Positions 18,201-27,100 of a DNA stretch of 64,000 nt are shown here, in pieces (the stretch's first letter is position 1; each line of letters opens with the position of its first letter). A program made the translations under genes and the position numbers. The DNA lies in the NCBI GenBank assembly GCA_049472395.1, contig JBLIRR010000003.1, positions 248,001-312,000 on the forward strand, in the 5' to 3' direction. This stretch comes from JBLIRR01 sp049472395 (GTDB taxonomy: Bacteria; SZUA-182; DTGQ01; JBLIRR01). The notes beneath the pieces were generated by a model that had not been told where the DNA came from, made no database searches, and saw nothing but the letters and a program-made list of their open reading frames with translations.

Positions 18201-20219
18201 GGTGTCGCTCTGGTTGTTGTAGCAGGTTTTGATCCAATCGACGTCGCGGGCCTTGCTGGAAAAGCGGACTTCATCAATTATAGCATCCGCTGTTTCAGTA
18301 GGATCACTAATAAAACCATCGCTGGGATCGTTTAACGCACCACCAGGTTGTTGGCTATCTGCTAACTCTCCATTTATATAAAGCATCTGATTGGTACCAT
18401 CCCAAATTCCTGCCAGGTGAAACCAGGTATCATCGGTAAATTCATTGTCCACTTTAATGTGTCGAAAAGTATCATCTGTCCGTATATAAAAATGTGCTTG
18501 GCCTAGACCCCCTACGCCGTTATGACGCACGATTGACATACTTACAAGCTGAAAATACCGCTCTATTACTGTTTCTAGATTCTGAGGGTACACCCATCCC
18601 TCTATGGTATGATTTTCAGTAATACCTCCAGCACTCATAGAAACATAACTATCATCCCCATCAAAATCCAATGCACCGGCAATTTTACCGGCGGTAGTAG
18701 CGGCCGGACTACCTGATGGTGTACCATCATTGGAATACCCGGTTGAATCCATGCAGGTTGCATCGGTGGGTTCAATTAAATGCCACACACCCACGAAATT
18801 AGGATCCCACACTCCCTCCGAATACTCTGTGGCAATAGAACACTCGTTTCCATAAAGCATGGTAATGGTGGTATCGGTCGCTTTTGAAAGAGAGTCGACT
18901 CTCACCCAGGCCACCAGGTGGCCTGATGTGGCATCATATTCTTCGATCTCGTGGAAGAGTATGATGTTGTCCTGCTTGAAGATAATGTCATGGCCGCTGC
19001 TGCTTTCTATACGCCCGTTGTCGGCATCCACTATAGTTGTCTTGAGCCAATCTCCGGATAAGTCGATAAGCACGGGAAAGCCGGTCGCAGGGAGGGTGCC
19101 GCTGTTATTCGTCCCTACTTTCGTATGATCGATAACGATTGACCTCTGGTAGGAAAAATAGTCGTTATCGCATGACCATGGAAGAACAGCAAACTCCTCC
19201 GATTCGGTGGGGTCATTAAGAGTATCGCTATTACCATCCCGGGTCTCCACCGTTACGGTATAATCATTATCGATGATGGCGGTGTTGGTGATATTGGCTA
19301 TGATAATATTCTCATCATCCGCGGTTTGGTCTGTACCTCCGCCCACACGGGTGATGGTCAACACCTGGCCGCTGATGTCAGTTGAAAAGTCACCATCCAT
19401 CGTGTCGCTTGAGATATCATCATTTGTAACACCGCTAATGTCAAAACCGGACGGAAAGGTGACCACAATCCTGCCATCCGATGAAAGGTCAAAGGTCGTG
19501 GTGAAGGCAATGGTATGGATTGCTGTTTCGCTCGGTGTATTTGAACTGAGGGAGTTACTGACGCCGGTTAATAGAGAGGCGACAGTGATATCAACGTCCA
19601 CGCTGATAGTTTCAGCTATTTCACTATACTCCGAATCGTATAATACTAATTCATATACCCCCTTAGTTGCAGGCGCTTCAAGAGGAAACCAAAGTTCTGA
19701 ATTTTCGTTCTCGAGGTCACCTGGGTCTGCGGGACTCTCTATAACCGGATATTCCACACTTGAAAAGTGATTGTATATCTCATCCAAAGTTGAATAGTCA
19801 GAGTTCCAGAATTCCCAGGCAGCGGAGCTCCCTGTACCTATTGCCTCAGTATCCTGCCATGCCCCTTCCCCTAATTTCCACCGGACTGTCCAGCCGCAGT
19901 CTTTAGACTTGGTTGTCCAGGCACCTTGAATACAAACAAAGATTCTATCATTTGGCTCAACGGTGGGGTCTTGATCATCACTTCCTACCTGGGTTCCTAT
20001 ACTACCATCATTATTTCTAAAAATGGCAAAGTGGATCTGGTCAACGACGCCGTTTGAAGGCCCCCCTGCATACACTGAGGGGCTAAAGAAGGAAACGGCC
20101 GTTATCACCACAGATAGGATAAAAGCAATGAGAACATACCGGTGCCGGACATTGAGTTGTACCTGCCTGATTTTATATAAGTATAGAATAGTTCTTTTTA
20201 TATGCGTGAGCAGTGACAT
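12210..20219 (-). CDS. Giant secreted C25 (gingipain-like) peptidase with DUF2341/LamG modules
   Basis: The protein of about 2670 residues begins with a long positively charged leader and a hydrophobic signal (VLIAFILSVVITAVSFF, cleavage near SVYAGG). Either the ATG at 20231 or the one at 20219 could be the start; neither has a strong ribosome-binding site. The order, numbered from 20231, is: an adhesion-like region (~210-340); three DUF2341 + LamG units (~357-674, ~696-1017, ~1056-1394); a fibronectin-like segment; thrombospondin-type calcium repeats (DWDGDGIPDDWE, DPDGDGLTNLEEYE, DTDGDGICDGDE); then a C25 propeptide and peptidase. The probable catalytic His is in NYSGHGS (~2380) and the Cys in SMTCLTG (~2414). 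A final fibronectin-like domain precedes a C-terminal GKGCFIST, which looks like a shortened form of the CFIATAA tail found on many exported proteins. It is likely a calcium-stabilised surface or secreted cysteine protease. Confidence 0.88.
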   Translation of the reverse strand: MSLLTHIKRTILYLYKIRQVQLNVRHRYVLIAFILSVVITAVSFFSPSVYAGGPSNGVVDQIHFAIFRNNDGSIGTQVGSDDQDPTVEPNDRIFVCIQGAWTTKSKDCGWTVRWKLGEGAWQDTEAIGTGSSAAWEFWNSDYSTLDEIYNHFSSVEYPVIESPADPGDLENENSELWFPLEAPATKGVYELVLYDSEYSEIAETISVDVDITVASLLTGVSNSLSSNTPSETAIHTIAFTTTFDLSSDGRIVVTFPSGFDISGVTNDDISSDTMDGDFSTDISGQVLTITRVGGGTDQTADDENIIIANITNTAIIDNDYTVTVETRDGNSDTLNDPTESEEFAVLPWSCDNDYFSYQRSIVIDHTKVGTNNSGTLPATGFPVLIDLSGDWLKTTIVDADNGRIESSSGHDIIFKQDNIILFHEIEEYDATSGHLVAWVRVDSLSKATDTTITMLYGNECSIATEYSEGVWDPNFVGVWHLIEPTDATCMDSTGYSNDGTPSGSPAATTAGKIAGALDFDGDDSYVSMSAGGITENHTIEGWVYPQNLETVIERYFQLVSMSIVRHNGVGGLGQAHFYIRTDDTFRHIKVDNEFTDDTWFHLAGIWDGTNQMLYINGELADSQQPGGALNDPSDGFISDPTETADAIIDEVRFSSKARDVDWIKTCYNNQSDTTIGEGYFIKSLGNEKTICTFFYRRAIAMDHTKVGMDNSGELPATGFPVLIDISGDWLKTTAEDPVNGCIEDADGDDIIFRASNGKTGLYHEIEDYDGSNGTLVAWVRVNSLSKETDTTIYMYYGNACITDPTEEPEEVWDDNFKGVWHLKEDPSTAGTGGIKDSTSNDHDGTDQGSMVSGDQIAGRIGDALQFDAVGKYIDFGDVDDFDFGTSNFSVSLWVKGGGDTDPFVTKNIYSGTYNGLYIYESESHDTFAYYYGDYVEYGENGDDGEWHHLAAVREGTGSNEFKIYLDGGFVVAGTVNTDMTNDCSFMIHRWYNDVAGSVDGTQIDEVRVSNTIRDADWIKTCYNNQMWPNKDATDDGFITVGDVEDNFCTFSYRNLITIDCDKVSADLYDFPFLFDVTDDHLRHIDYSGDVTHASGYDIIFRSSDTSVCDGYAPCDLYHEVEEYNATTGHLVAWVKIPFLSGDTSTDIYIYYGSECVTEPTESPENVWDENFKGVWHLAEDQSGTGAGGLYQDSTSNDNDGTDDVSATGQDGQIDGGQEFDASDDGIYCGTGDSLNITQQITVSAWVNIAARPAKDKWYTFVTRNNSSARIYTPYIYGLDASTTTLGSEFFIGGAKKDLWHGAIDIPPNEWAYVVVTFDGTYVKHYVNTVLDNDNTTNAPGTIDDSTGMDFVIGGKCYTESFGWFNGFLDEIRVSSIARSVSWMATEYNNQSSPSTFYSYDPNSYESDEYGRPTAVSLTYFRAKGQQDGTMMLSWETAQEIDNLGFYLYKARNPFGPFTRITDKMIPGLSFSVRGKKYTHYDAEVTPGTLYYYKLEDIEIGGKRTMHGPICVDWDGDGIPDDWEIAYGLNPMLNDSGLDPDGDGLTNLEEYERGTDSLNPDTDGDGICDGDEGLWIDHQEAPFSSKHVKQPVIIISSDDTGITLELHTEAFESEKIIAEDKNTYDRLRIRDYIHGFTSETGWPELPFKGVLLDLPEGVDAALEVIGTESTIHQDYWVYPLPEKVASTEGGIDEVTEIFTIDEAAYAADTLFPRDIARCGDTYIFRGQRKLHLLFYPLAFNPAARELTLLSRIMVRINFKEEERKGKAERAAVSRARASRMARAWTPPTSEAFYTLTLADKGIYRLDKGYLESKGVPVSEIDLRLLRLYNLGREVALYIYDQDGNNLLDFGDYIEFYGTLVHEEYVKYTNDNVYFLITEGGEGEPKRMAQLEAAPVGGAVPETFIDTVHYEQDEYYLLMLPGGDSLDRWVFSTAIQGEGIEWVDQNTPAPGSIVPFTLTLPGVAGKGSLTVCMWGLGENEHEVEIYCNGVYLSTVTWVGVESYQASLSGIDLVSGSNTVGLKCNGETDVIAVDWFKASYPRSFIADNDQLLFTLSAGSRGQVSGFSESDLLLYDITLPDEAKVALNFTVTGAAESYTLDFEPQYDAGESGEMTFYTLSQGAQKLPLSLSANTRENLTNTSNGADYLVITHRDIGWDLHGELYPWLSELAALRQSQGLRVKIIDVDIIYNEFAYGFPTPNAIKDFLEFAYESWSRPAPRYVLLLGDSTYDYKNNLNGLEQNFSYLPAYLSATRVMGEGPSDDWFVMLEGGDDIPDMHIGRLPAVNAEQAEVMVNKILAYEDALNSKSWEKNVLFIADNQNNDDEESFEIMSEDSSALVPPGLNAPFKAYLDNYYSASGLKGEIKAKINEGSLMVNYSGHGSTQVWGMESIFNNQDVPDLTNERMLPFFVSMTCLTGYFIYPESWSFPCMAEALLRAGEGGAISAFMSAAMTDPKGQHVLDTAVFDALFTEDVRTLGPAITLAKQTLLANQFGPEPEGGTFLLFGDPAMSLKVPIPRKPLNLKVEAEPGPEGGVMLSWDEALDCDGEPVFAYNLYRSTTPDGEYSLVSPYIPYWLLPYEENLGKSDTTYYYVLTSVDFDGDESVRSRSVSGRTGTIPRSEPKQANPWDTYIVTGTVTIVDGPSTSQDSSNLGKGCFISTLFSYDRSDKASIIN

Positions 20220-20231
20220 TTTAATTCCCAT

Positions 20232-20514
20232 TATCTTTGTTTAATACAAATAAAGATAGTACGTCACAGTAAATGTCTTGGAACCTGCTCTCAGAACCGG
20301 AAGCGTACATCCCCACCCTCGGACGGGGCGCTCTATGCAACACGATGGTGAGGGAACACCATTCCCTCCCTCATTTTCATGAATATAATTAGCCTTATTT
20401 TCATCTATCGGCAAAAGGAAAAAAAACATCGGAAAAAAATACGACAAACAGATGCCGGATGAAATATATTATGGAAGACTTTGAAATTCCGATACATAAA
20501 ATAGGAAGTAACCT
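20232..20514. promoter_or_regulatory. Divergent intergenic region with a small hairpin
   Basis: This 283-nt gap lies between the C25 peptidase (leftward) and the spermidine-synthase-like gene (rightward). A perfect 7-bp hairpin lies at 20350-20368 (GAGGGAA, CACCA, TTCCCTC). Bases 20306-20360 resemble 9371-9425, beside the C25 fragment. No gene is visible. Promoters for both neighbours should lie here, but I cannot assign boxes confidently. Confidence 0.4.
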
Positions 20515-22554
20515 TTGAACGGATACAATGGAAAATGGGTAGAGGGAATGTCTCATAAACAAATAATTGAAAATATGCAAAAATATTTTCTTTTTATATT
20601 TTCATTTTTTGCGGGTTTCTTTATTATGCACCTTGAGATGTGCGGCTTCAGGGTGCTCACTACACATTACGGCTCATCCATATTTACAACCGGCACCTAC
20701 CTCACTTTAGTAATGATTTTTTTATCTATTGGTTATTATATGGGAGGAAAGCTCTCGGAAAGCTATAAGGATGTAACCGCTCTTCTGATTTTAATGCTTA
20801 TCCTCTCTTTTCTCGTTTATATAATCCATATTATATCTTTCCATTATCTTACAGAGTTACTCTTTTCCCTTCAAGAAAAGATCCCTTATAGCATCCTTTT
20901 TAAGACCATACTTCCCACTGCCGGGCTTACTACCCTTTTATACGCTCTTCCTATGATAATCTTAAGTCAGGTGCCTCCCTATATGATCAAGTTATATTGC
21001 CTTAATGAAAAGTATGAAATGCATACAGAGGTAGGAAATGTATCAGGAAGGTTTATGGCTTTCTCAACAATGGGAAGTGTTGCAGGGGCCCTCATTACCT
21101 CCTATTTTCTCATTCCCCTTTTAGGGATCAATAATACAGTGTTATTATTTATCATTTCATTACTTATGCTGCTCATGGCAAGCCTCATTCTTTTTGACCT
21201 AAAGATAAAGAAATTACTGGCTCCCTTTATTCTTATTCTCTTTGCCTTAATTATCATCAATACTATTGTCCCATTGAAGATAAAAAAAAGTGAAGACAGG
21301 TTAATTTATGAGAGGGAAACCTCTTATGGGAATATAAAGGTATATGACATAGAGGGAAAATTACTCTATAAGCCCAATAGATTCTTCATGCATTCTTTTC
21401 TTTATCCTGACAATCCATTAAAGAACCAGTTTGGATTATCCTTAATAACACCTTCAATAGCTCATGGCGCCAGGGATTTTCTTATCTTAGGAGCAGGAGC
21501 AGGCAATAATATCCGTCAACTTTTGGAAATAGATCCATCATATACCATAACCGCCGTGGAAATCGACCCTGAGGTAATAAAATTATCCGAGGAGCTTTTT
21601 GGGGTAGTTCAGAGTGATAGGGTAAAGCTCATTGCAGAAGATGCCAGAGTATTTCTTAAGAATAATAAAAAGAAATTCGACTCTATCATTATTGATCTTT
21701 TTAAGGGTGACTCCTATCCCATACATTGTATCACCGAAGAGTTCTTTGCATTGGCGCTCAATAATTTAAAACCGAATGGAATGATTATGGTAAACTCAAA
21801 TATGAGTGATCTGCATCTGCCGTATAATGAAAAGATTACTGTTTTCAGACCTCTTTGGCATTTATATGCGACGATATACAACGCCGGATTCAAATCAATT
21901 TTTCTCAACGATATATTCCGTCTCGGTTTTATTTACGCCTATAGAGAACCAATTTCCCATGAAAAATTTATGAATCAATTATATCAAATCTATACACACA
22001 ACACCCTTAACAAAGATGTAAAAGCAAATGTAGCCTTTACTATGTTAAGAGCGGTCGAGATACCCTCACAAAGACATACGCTCAGACCATTTACCGACGA
22101 TTGGGCGCCGGAGCATAAAATCTGCGCAAAATCGAATTTTCACGATATTGCCTTAGCCTATAGGGAATTTATTGAGGAGAATAAATTGGGGCCCTTGATA
22201 CTGGGAAAAAACTCTGCTGAACTTTCTTTCATAGATTTAAAATCACTTTTATCCATATGGAAAAGGGGGAAATTTCATCCCACGCAGATAGAGTATGACC
22301 ACTACTATTCCGAGGTAGCCGTGTGGGCGGAAGAGAATGAGATACGCCTTAACGATTTATCAAAATTTTTATTTGCCGATTACAGTTTTGATCCTCACGC
22401 CTTACCCTTTAGAAAATCGGCGAATGTCCGATTAATTACCGATTATCTAAAGGGCGTGCTTTATATTATGATTTATGAAGGAAAAGAGGCGCTTCCCTAT
22501 TTGGATAGAAGCTTGAAATCATTATGGCCTCCTGCAAAAGAATCTATGTCTTGA
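20515..22554 (+). CDS. Membrane-anchored spermidine-synthase-like methyltransferase-fold protein
   Basis: The 679-residue product has about seven to eight transmembrane helices in residues 25-260, then a cytosolic Rossmann domain (FLILGAGAGNNIRQLLE, VEIDPEVIKLSEELFG, EDARVFL, IIIDLFKGDSYP), as in spermidine-synthase-like SAM-binding proteins. The C-terminal ~200 residues are unassigned. The start is uncertain: TTG at 20515 has AGGAAG upstream, and ATG at 20548 follows a close GAGG. Known membrane-fused SpeE homologues are mostly uncharacterised, and I see no proof that this one makes polyamines. It is not near the polyamine operon. The 3' end overlaps an antisense gene relic. Confidence 0.75.
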   Translation: MNGYNGKWVEGMSHKQIIENMQKYFLFIFSFFAGFFIMHLEMCGFRVLTTHYGSSIFTTGTYLTLVMIFLSIGYYMGGKLSESYKDVTALLILMLILSFLVYIIHIISFHYLTELLFSLQEKIPYSILFKTILPTAGLTTLLYALPMIILSQVPPYMIKLYCLNEKYEMHTEVGNVSGRFMAFSTMGSVAGALITSYFLIPLLGINNTVLLFIISLLMLLMASLILFDLKIKKLLAPFILILFALIIINTIVPLKIKKSEDRLIYERETSYGNIKVYDIEGKLLYKPNRFFMHSFLYPDNPLKNQFGLSLITPSIAHGARDFLILGAGAGNNIRQLLEIDPSYTITAVEIDPEVIKLSEELFGVVQSDRVKLIAEDARVFLKNNKKKFDSIIIDLFKGDSYPIHCITEEFFALALNNLKPNGMIMVNSNMSDLHLPYNEKITVFRPLWHLYATIYNAGFKSIFLNDIFRLGFIYAYREPISHEKFMNQLYQIYTHNTLNKDVKANVAFTMLRAVEIPSQRHTLRPFTDDWAPEHKICAKSNFHDIALAYREFIEENKLGPLILGKNSAELSFIDLKSLLSIWKRGKFHPTQIEYDHYYSEVAVWAEENEIRLNDLSKFLFADYSFDPHALPFRKSANVRLITDYLKGVLYIMIYEGKEALPYLDRSLKSLWPPAKESMS

Positions 22555-22735
22555 AAGTTGATATGATATCTAAATTCTCAATATAAAATTTATCAAAAAA
22601 GACGGCTGGGACCTTCTTTTCCTCCAATTTTTCAGTATTGATACCATGTTCTCTAATAAAATCAATAAGAAATGTGGGAGTGCCTGTGGTAAACCAAAAA
22701 TTATCAAAAGAGTGTTTTGAAAAAAAGTTTCGGAT
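22544..22735 (-). pseudogene. Fragment of an AAA-ATPase-like / DUF1703 protein gene
   Basis: The minus-strand frame reads IRNFFSKHSFDNFWFTTGT and continues PTFLIDFIREHGI, then KVPAVFFDKFYIENLDIIS before TAG. The FWFTTGTPTFL core is the hallmark of the predicted AAA-ATPase (AAA-ATPase_like plus PD-(D/E)XK DUF1703) family. Only about 60 residues survive and an in-frame TGA lies just upstream. It fills most of the otherwise empty 22555-22845 gap. Confidence 0.75.
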
Positions 22736-22845
22736 AGATGATCAGGAAAGTGGTAATTGAGTTGTTTCTTCTCAGAGATGTGTAATTTTTATTTTGGCCT
22801 GCTCCAAGACTTGTCAATAAGCATGTAGTTATCATACAATAGAGC

Positions 22846-24111
22846 ATGTTTAAATTTATCCACGCTGCTGATATACACTTAGATAGCCCCTTTCTGGGAT
22901 TAGTGCGCTATGAGGGAGCACCGGTCGATAGAATAACGGGTGCTACCCGCGAGGCATTAACGCAGCTTGTGCAGAGCGCGATTCATGAAAAGGTTTCATT
23001 TGTCATCATCGCTGGTGATCTTTTTGATGGGGATTGGAAGGATTATAATACCGGCCTTTTCTTCAGAAGGCAAATGACGCTCTTGCAGGATGCCGGCATA
23101 CGTGTTTTCTTGATCTCGGGTAATCACGATGCAGCAAGCCAGATCACAAAGAACCTTCGGATGCCGGGCAATATCCATACCTTTTCAACCAGAAAACCTG
23201 GGACAGTGATGCTTCCCGAGTTAAACACGGCAATTCATGGACAAGGCTTTTCCCGGCGCGATATCACTGATAATCTGGCTGTTCATTATCCCGATGCACG
23301 CAAGGGCTTTTATAATATCGGTATCTTACATACCTGTGCCCAAGGAATAGAAGGCCATGAGCCCTATGCGCCCTGTAAGGTAGAAGAACTCAGCACCAAG
23401 GGTTATGATTACTGGGCCTTGGGGCATATTCATAAAAGAAGGATCTTAAGTGAATCACCGTGGATTGTGTTCCCGGGTAATATCCAGGGAAGGAATATTC
23501 GTGAAACGGGTGAAAAAGGCTGCTCATTGGTAACGGTAGAGGACGATGGGAAAACATCCGTCCGGCATGACAGCCTTGATATAATGAGATGGGTATACCT
23601 TGAGATTGAGTGTAGCGGAGCACAAAGCATTGATGATGTTCTTGAGAATGTCTATGCATCGGTCGGCCATGAAGTGACCAAGGCTGACGGCCGGCTCCTT
23701 GCCATAAGGCTGTGTTTGAGTGGTGCATGCAAAGCACATGAAGGATTACTATCCCATCAAGAAAGATGGAACAACGAAATACGGGCTACGGTTACTGAAG
23801 CAAGTGGCGGTGATGCATGGATTGAAAAAATACTTTACCACACACGCACTCATATTAACATTGATAAGCTCAAGGCGAGCAATAGCCCGATTGGCCATAT
23901 GATGCGCTACATTGATGAAATCGAGTCAGATACTGCGCTGCTCACTGAACTTGCCCAAGAACTAGAGACACTGAAATTAAAATTGCCGGTCGAGCTTCGC
24001 CAGGGGGAACGCGCCCTTGATCTTCAAAGCAGGGAAAAAATTGCAAGCCTGGTGCACAATGCCCGGCAGTTACTGATACCCCGAATTCTCGCACTGGGAG
24101 AAGATCGGTGA
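22846..24111 (+). CDS. yhaO: YhaO-type DNA repair exonuclease (SbcD/Mre11 family)
   Basis: The 421-residue metallophosphoesterase carries all expected motifs: HAADIHLDSP, AGDLFDG, SGNHDA, LHTCAQG and LGHIHKR. These bind the two metal ions in SbcD/Mre11 nucleases. Length and the HLDSPFLGL start match the YhaO branch, which pairs with the SMC-like ATPase YhaN. The start codon of yhaN overlaps the end of this gene by four bases, so the subunits are probably made together. Expected role: processing of DNA ends or hairpins in repair. Confidence 0.88.
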   Translation: MFKFIHAADIHLDSPFLGLVRYEGAPVDRITGATREALTQLVQSAIHEKVSFVIIAGDLFDGDWKDYNTGLFFRRQMTLLQDAGIRVFLISGNHDAASQITKNLRMPGNIHTFSTRKPGTVMLPELNTAIHGQGFSRRDITDNLAVHYPDARKGFYNIGILHTCAQGIEGHEPYAPCKVEELSTKGYDYWALGHIHKRRILSESPWIVFPGNIQGRNIRETGEKGCSLVTVEDDGKTSVRHDSLDIMRWVYLEIECSGAQSIDDVLENVYASVGHEVTKADGRLLAIRLCLSGACKAHEGLLSHQERWNNEIRATVTEASGGDAWIEKILYHTRTHINIDKLKASNSPIGHMMRYIDEIESDTALLTELAQELETLKLKLPVELRQGERALDLQSREKIASLVHNARQLLIPRILALGEDR

Positions 24112-27100
24112 GACTCTTAAGCCTGCAATTGAATGCCTATGGTCCATTCACAGATTATACTATAGATTTTACCGCCAATGGCAAGGGCATACAACTCGTG
24201 TACGGTCCCAATGAGGCGGGAAAAAGCGCAACGTTGCGGGCAATCACTGATCTTCTTTACGGTATTCCTGACCGCACACGTGACAATTTTATCCATGAAA
24301 ATAGCGCCTTACGAATAGGAGCATGTATCCGGCACTCTGACGGCTCATCGTTAGAATTTTTTAGAAGAAAAGGGCGAAAGAACACCCTGCTCGACTCCAA
24401 CGACAAGGTAATAGAAGAGGCGGTTTTGGAAAAATATTTGAGCGGCATAACGCGTGAACTCTTTGAGACAGTCTATGGCATAAACCAATCTTCACTTGTT
24501 GAAGGGGGGAAACAACTCCTCATGGGGGGTGGGGAAATCGGCCGCTCCCTTTTTTCCGCGGGATTAGGTATAGCGACAATGAATAAATTGGTGGAGGCGC
24601 TCGCTTCGGAGGCGGGCATGATATTCAAGCCTTCAGCAAAAAATCCGCGCATAAATCAGCTTACCTCGAGATTTCGTGAAATAAAAAAAGCATGCTCGGA
24701 AAAATCACTCCCTGCCAAAGAATGGCTTCTCCATGATAAAGCACTCGCTGATGCCCGAAGGCAGAAACGGGAAATCGAGGAGAAAATCAGTACATTAACC
24801 GCGGAACGCAACCGGCTTGACAGGTTTCTCAATGCAATCCCGAAGATAACGAAACGTGCCCGCCTTACAGAGGAAATTGCCACCATGGGGGATGTGATGG
24901 TACTGCCGGATGATTTCAGCAAAGAGAGACGCACAACTCAGGAAGTGCTCATACGTGCCCAGATAGCTCAAAAAAGATTAAAAAAGGATATAGAGGAGCT
25001 TAAATCAGAAATGAACAACATTACATTAGCGGATGTACTCCTTACATATCAAGCGGATATAAGAGAACTGTTCCAACGCTCCGGAAGTTATACAAAGGCA
25101 AATCGTGATTTGCCGAACTTGAAAGCTCGATATTATCGCATGATTGAAGAAGCCGAAGCCCTCCTTAAAAGATTAAATCCAACGCTTGCCATTGAACATG
25201 CCGAATCTCTCAGAATAACCGATCCCGCATTGGCCAGAATCCGGCAACTCGGCAGAAATTTAGAGCCTCTTCTCAAAAGCCAAACCGATGCAAGTCGAAG
25301 AAAGATAAGTCTTGAATCTCGCCTGACAAAGGTGAGGCAGGAGATTGAGCACCTCCCGGAGGAAAAAAATCCAGAAAAACTCCAGGAATCTCTTGAAAGA
25401 TCCCGAGTACAGGGGGATCTTGGGGATTTGCTCAGCAAGGTTGAGACAGATATTACACGCCTTGACACACAGGCTGGCCTTGACCTCAAGAGACTCGGAT
25501 TGTGGGAAGGGACTCTGGAGGAGGCGGAACAAACTCCAATCCCCGAAAGCGAAACAGTTGAAAGGTATGCGTCAGCATTCACAGAATCCCGCTCCCGCAT
25601 AGAAAACTTAAGCCAAAGAATCGGCGAGTATCGAGACACAATTGAATCATGCGCACGGCAAATTGACGCGATGCAGGCCTCAGGGGAGATTCCCACCGAA
25701 GAAGATCTCTATCGGGCGCGAAAACATCGTGATGAAGGATGGCAGCTTGTCAAAGAAGCTTTACATCACATGCCAGTCCCGGATGAAAGGCTGAAGGCAT
25801 TTGACCACGAGTCTGCAGATCTTGTGGAGGCATTTGAAAAATCTCTTAAGAAAGCCGATGAAATCAGTGACCGTCTGCGGAGTGAATCGGAGCGTGTTGC
25901 CACATTGTCACATCTTATGGCACAGAAAAAAGATTATACGGATAAGCTCATTCTCATCGAGTCAGAACTGGCAAAGGTTCAGGAGGAAATGAAGGCATGT
26001 GAGAGAGAATGGCAGGAGCTTTGGAACACATTAAAGATAAAGGCGTTAACACCTAAGGAAATGAAACCATGGTGTGAAAAATATCAGAAGCTGCTCCTCT
26101 TGTCAGATGAACTTCGTGGTAAACGCGCTGAGGGTGAACGACTTAAGGGATTGATACAGCATCATATATCCATCCTCAAGCACTGTATGACTGAGTTGGG
26201 AGAAGAAACCTCTCCTGATGCGACGCTTGAAAATCTTATTCTCACCTGCAAGTCCTTATTAAAACGCATTACACAGAGTAATAATCAGCGAGAGAGATTA
26301 AAAGAGCTGATGAGAGAAATTGAGATTGCCATTGCGGAATGTGATAATGATATTACGCAGACAAAATTAAATATTGAAGCATGGCATACTGCATGGGGCA
26401 GTGCGGTAAAACAGATCGGGCTCAGTGAAAAGGCATTGCCCGAAGAGGCAGACACGGTGATCGATCATATTCAGGAACTTTTCGAGAGGCTTGACGGAGC
26501 AAAGGAACTTCAAGGACGTATCAAGGCAATCCAGGCTGATAATGAAAAATTTTCAGAAAAAGTATCCGGATTATGTTGCACAGTTGGTGCCCCCTTTGAT
26601 AAAGAGAGCCCTCACAGGAGTATCGAACATCTGAATAATCAGCTCACCGATGCATTAAAGGATGATTCCACATTAAAGGAAAAAGAAAAACGCACAAAAC
26701 AGTGCGCTGCCGAGCTTCGCGACCAGGAAAAAATCATTGAGGAGGCACAGGCAAAACTCGATGCACTGTGCCTCCTGGCACAATGCTCATCCCATGAAGA
26801 ATTGCCCGGATTGGAAGACCGTTCACAGAGACTCATCGAAACTAGAGAAAAAATCAAGGAAATCGAAAGCGAACTTGACCGGTATACAGGAGGGGCGAGC
26901 ATTCACCAATTATGCATGGAAGCAGAAGGCCTTGATATTGACTGTCTGCCTGCAGAAATTGATAGCCTTGATTCGACCATAGCGCAGCTTCAACAGCAAC
27001 GTTCAGACATAGACCAGGAGATAGGACGAGAAGAGACCGCCCTTAAAGCAATGGACGGGGGGCTTGATGCTGCTCAACTTGCTGAAGAAGCCCAGGAAAT

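Noticed and set aside
12229..19770. Multiple plus-strand frames of 60-191 codons across the C25 peptidase gene
   Set aside because: They are shadows of the single long minus-strand frame with well-defined DUF2341, LamG and C25 modules.
25133..25696. A 187-codon minus-strand frame inside yhaN
   Set aside because: It is serine/arginine-rich in a way typical of the antisense of a coiled-coil gene, and has no family features.
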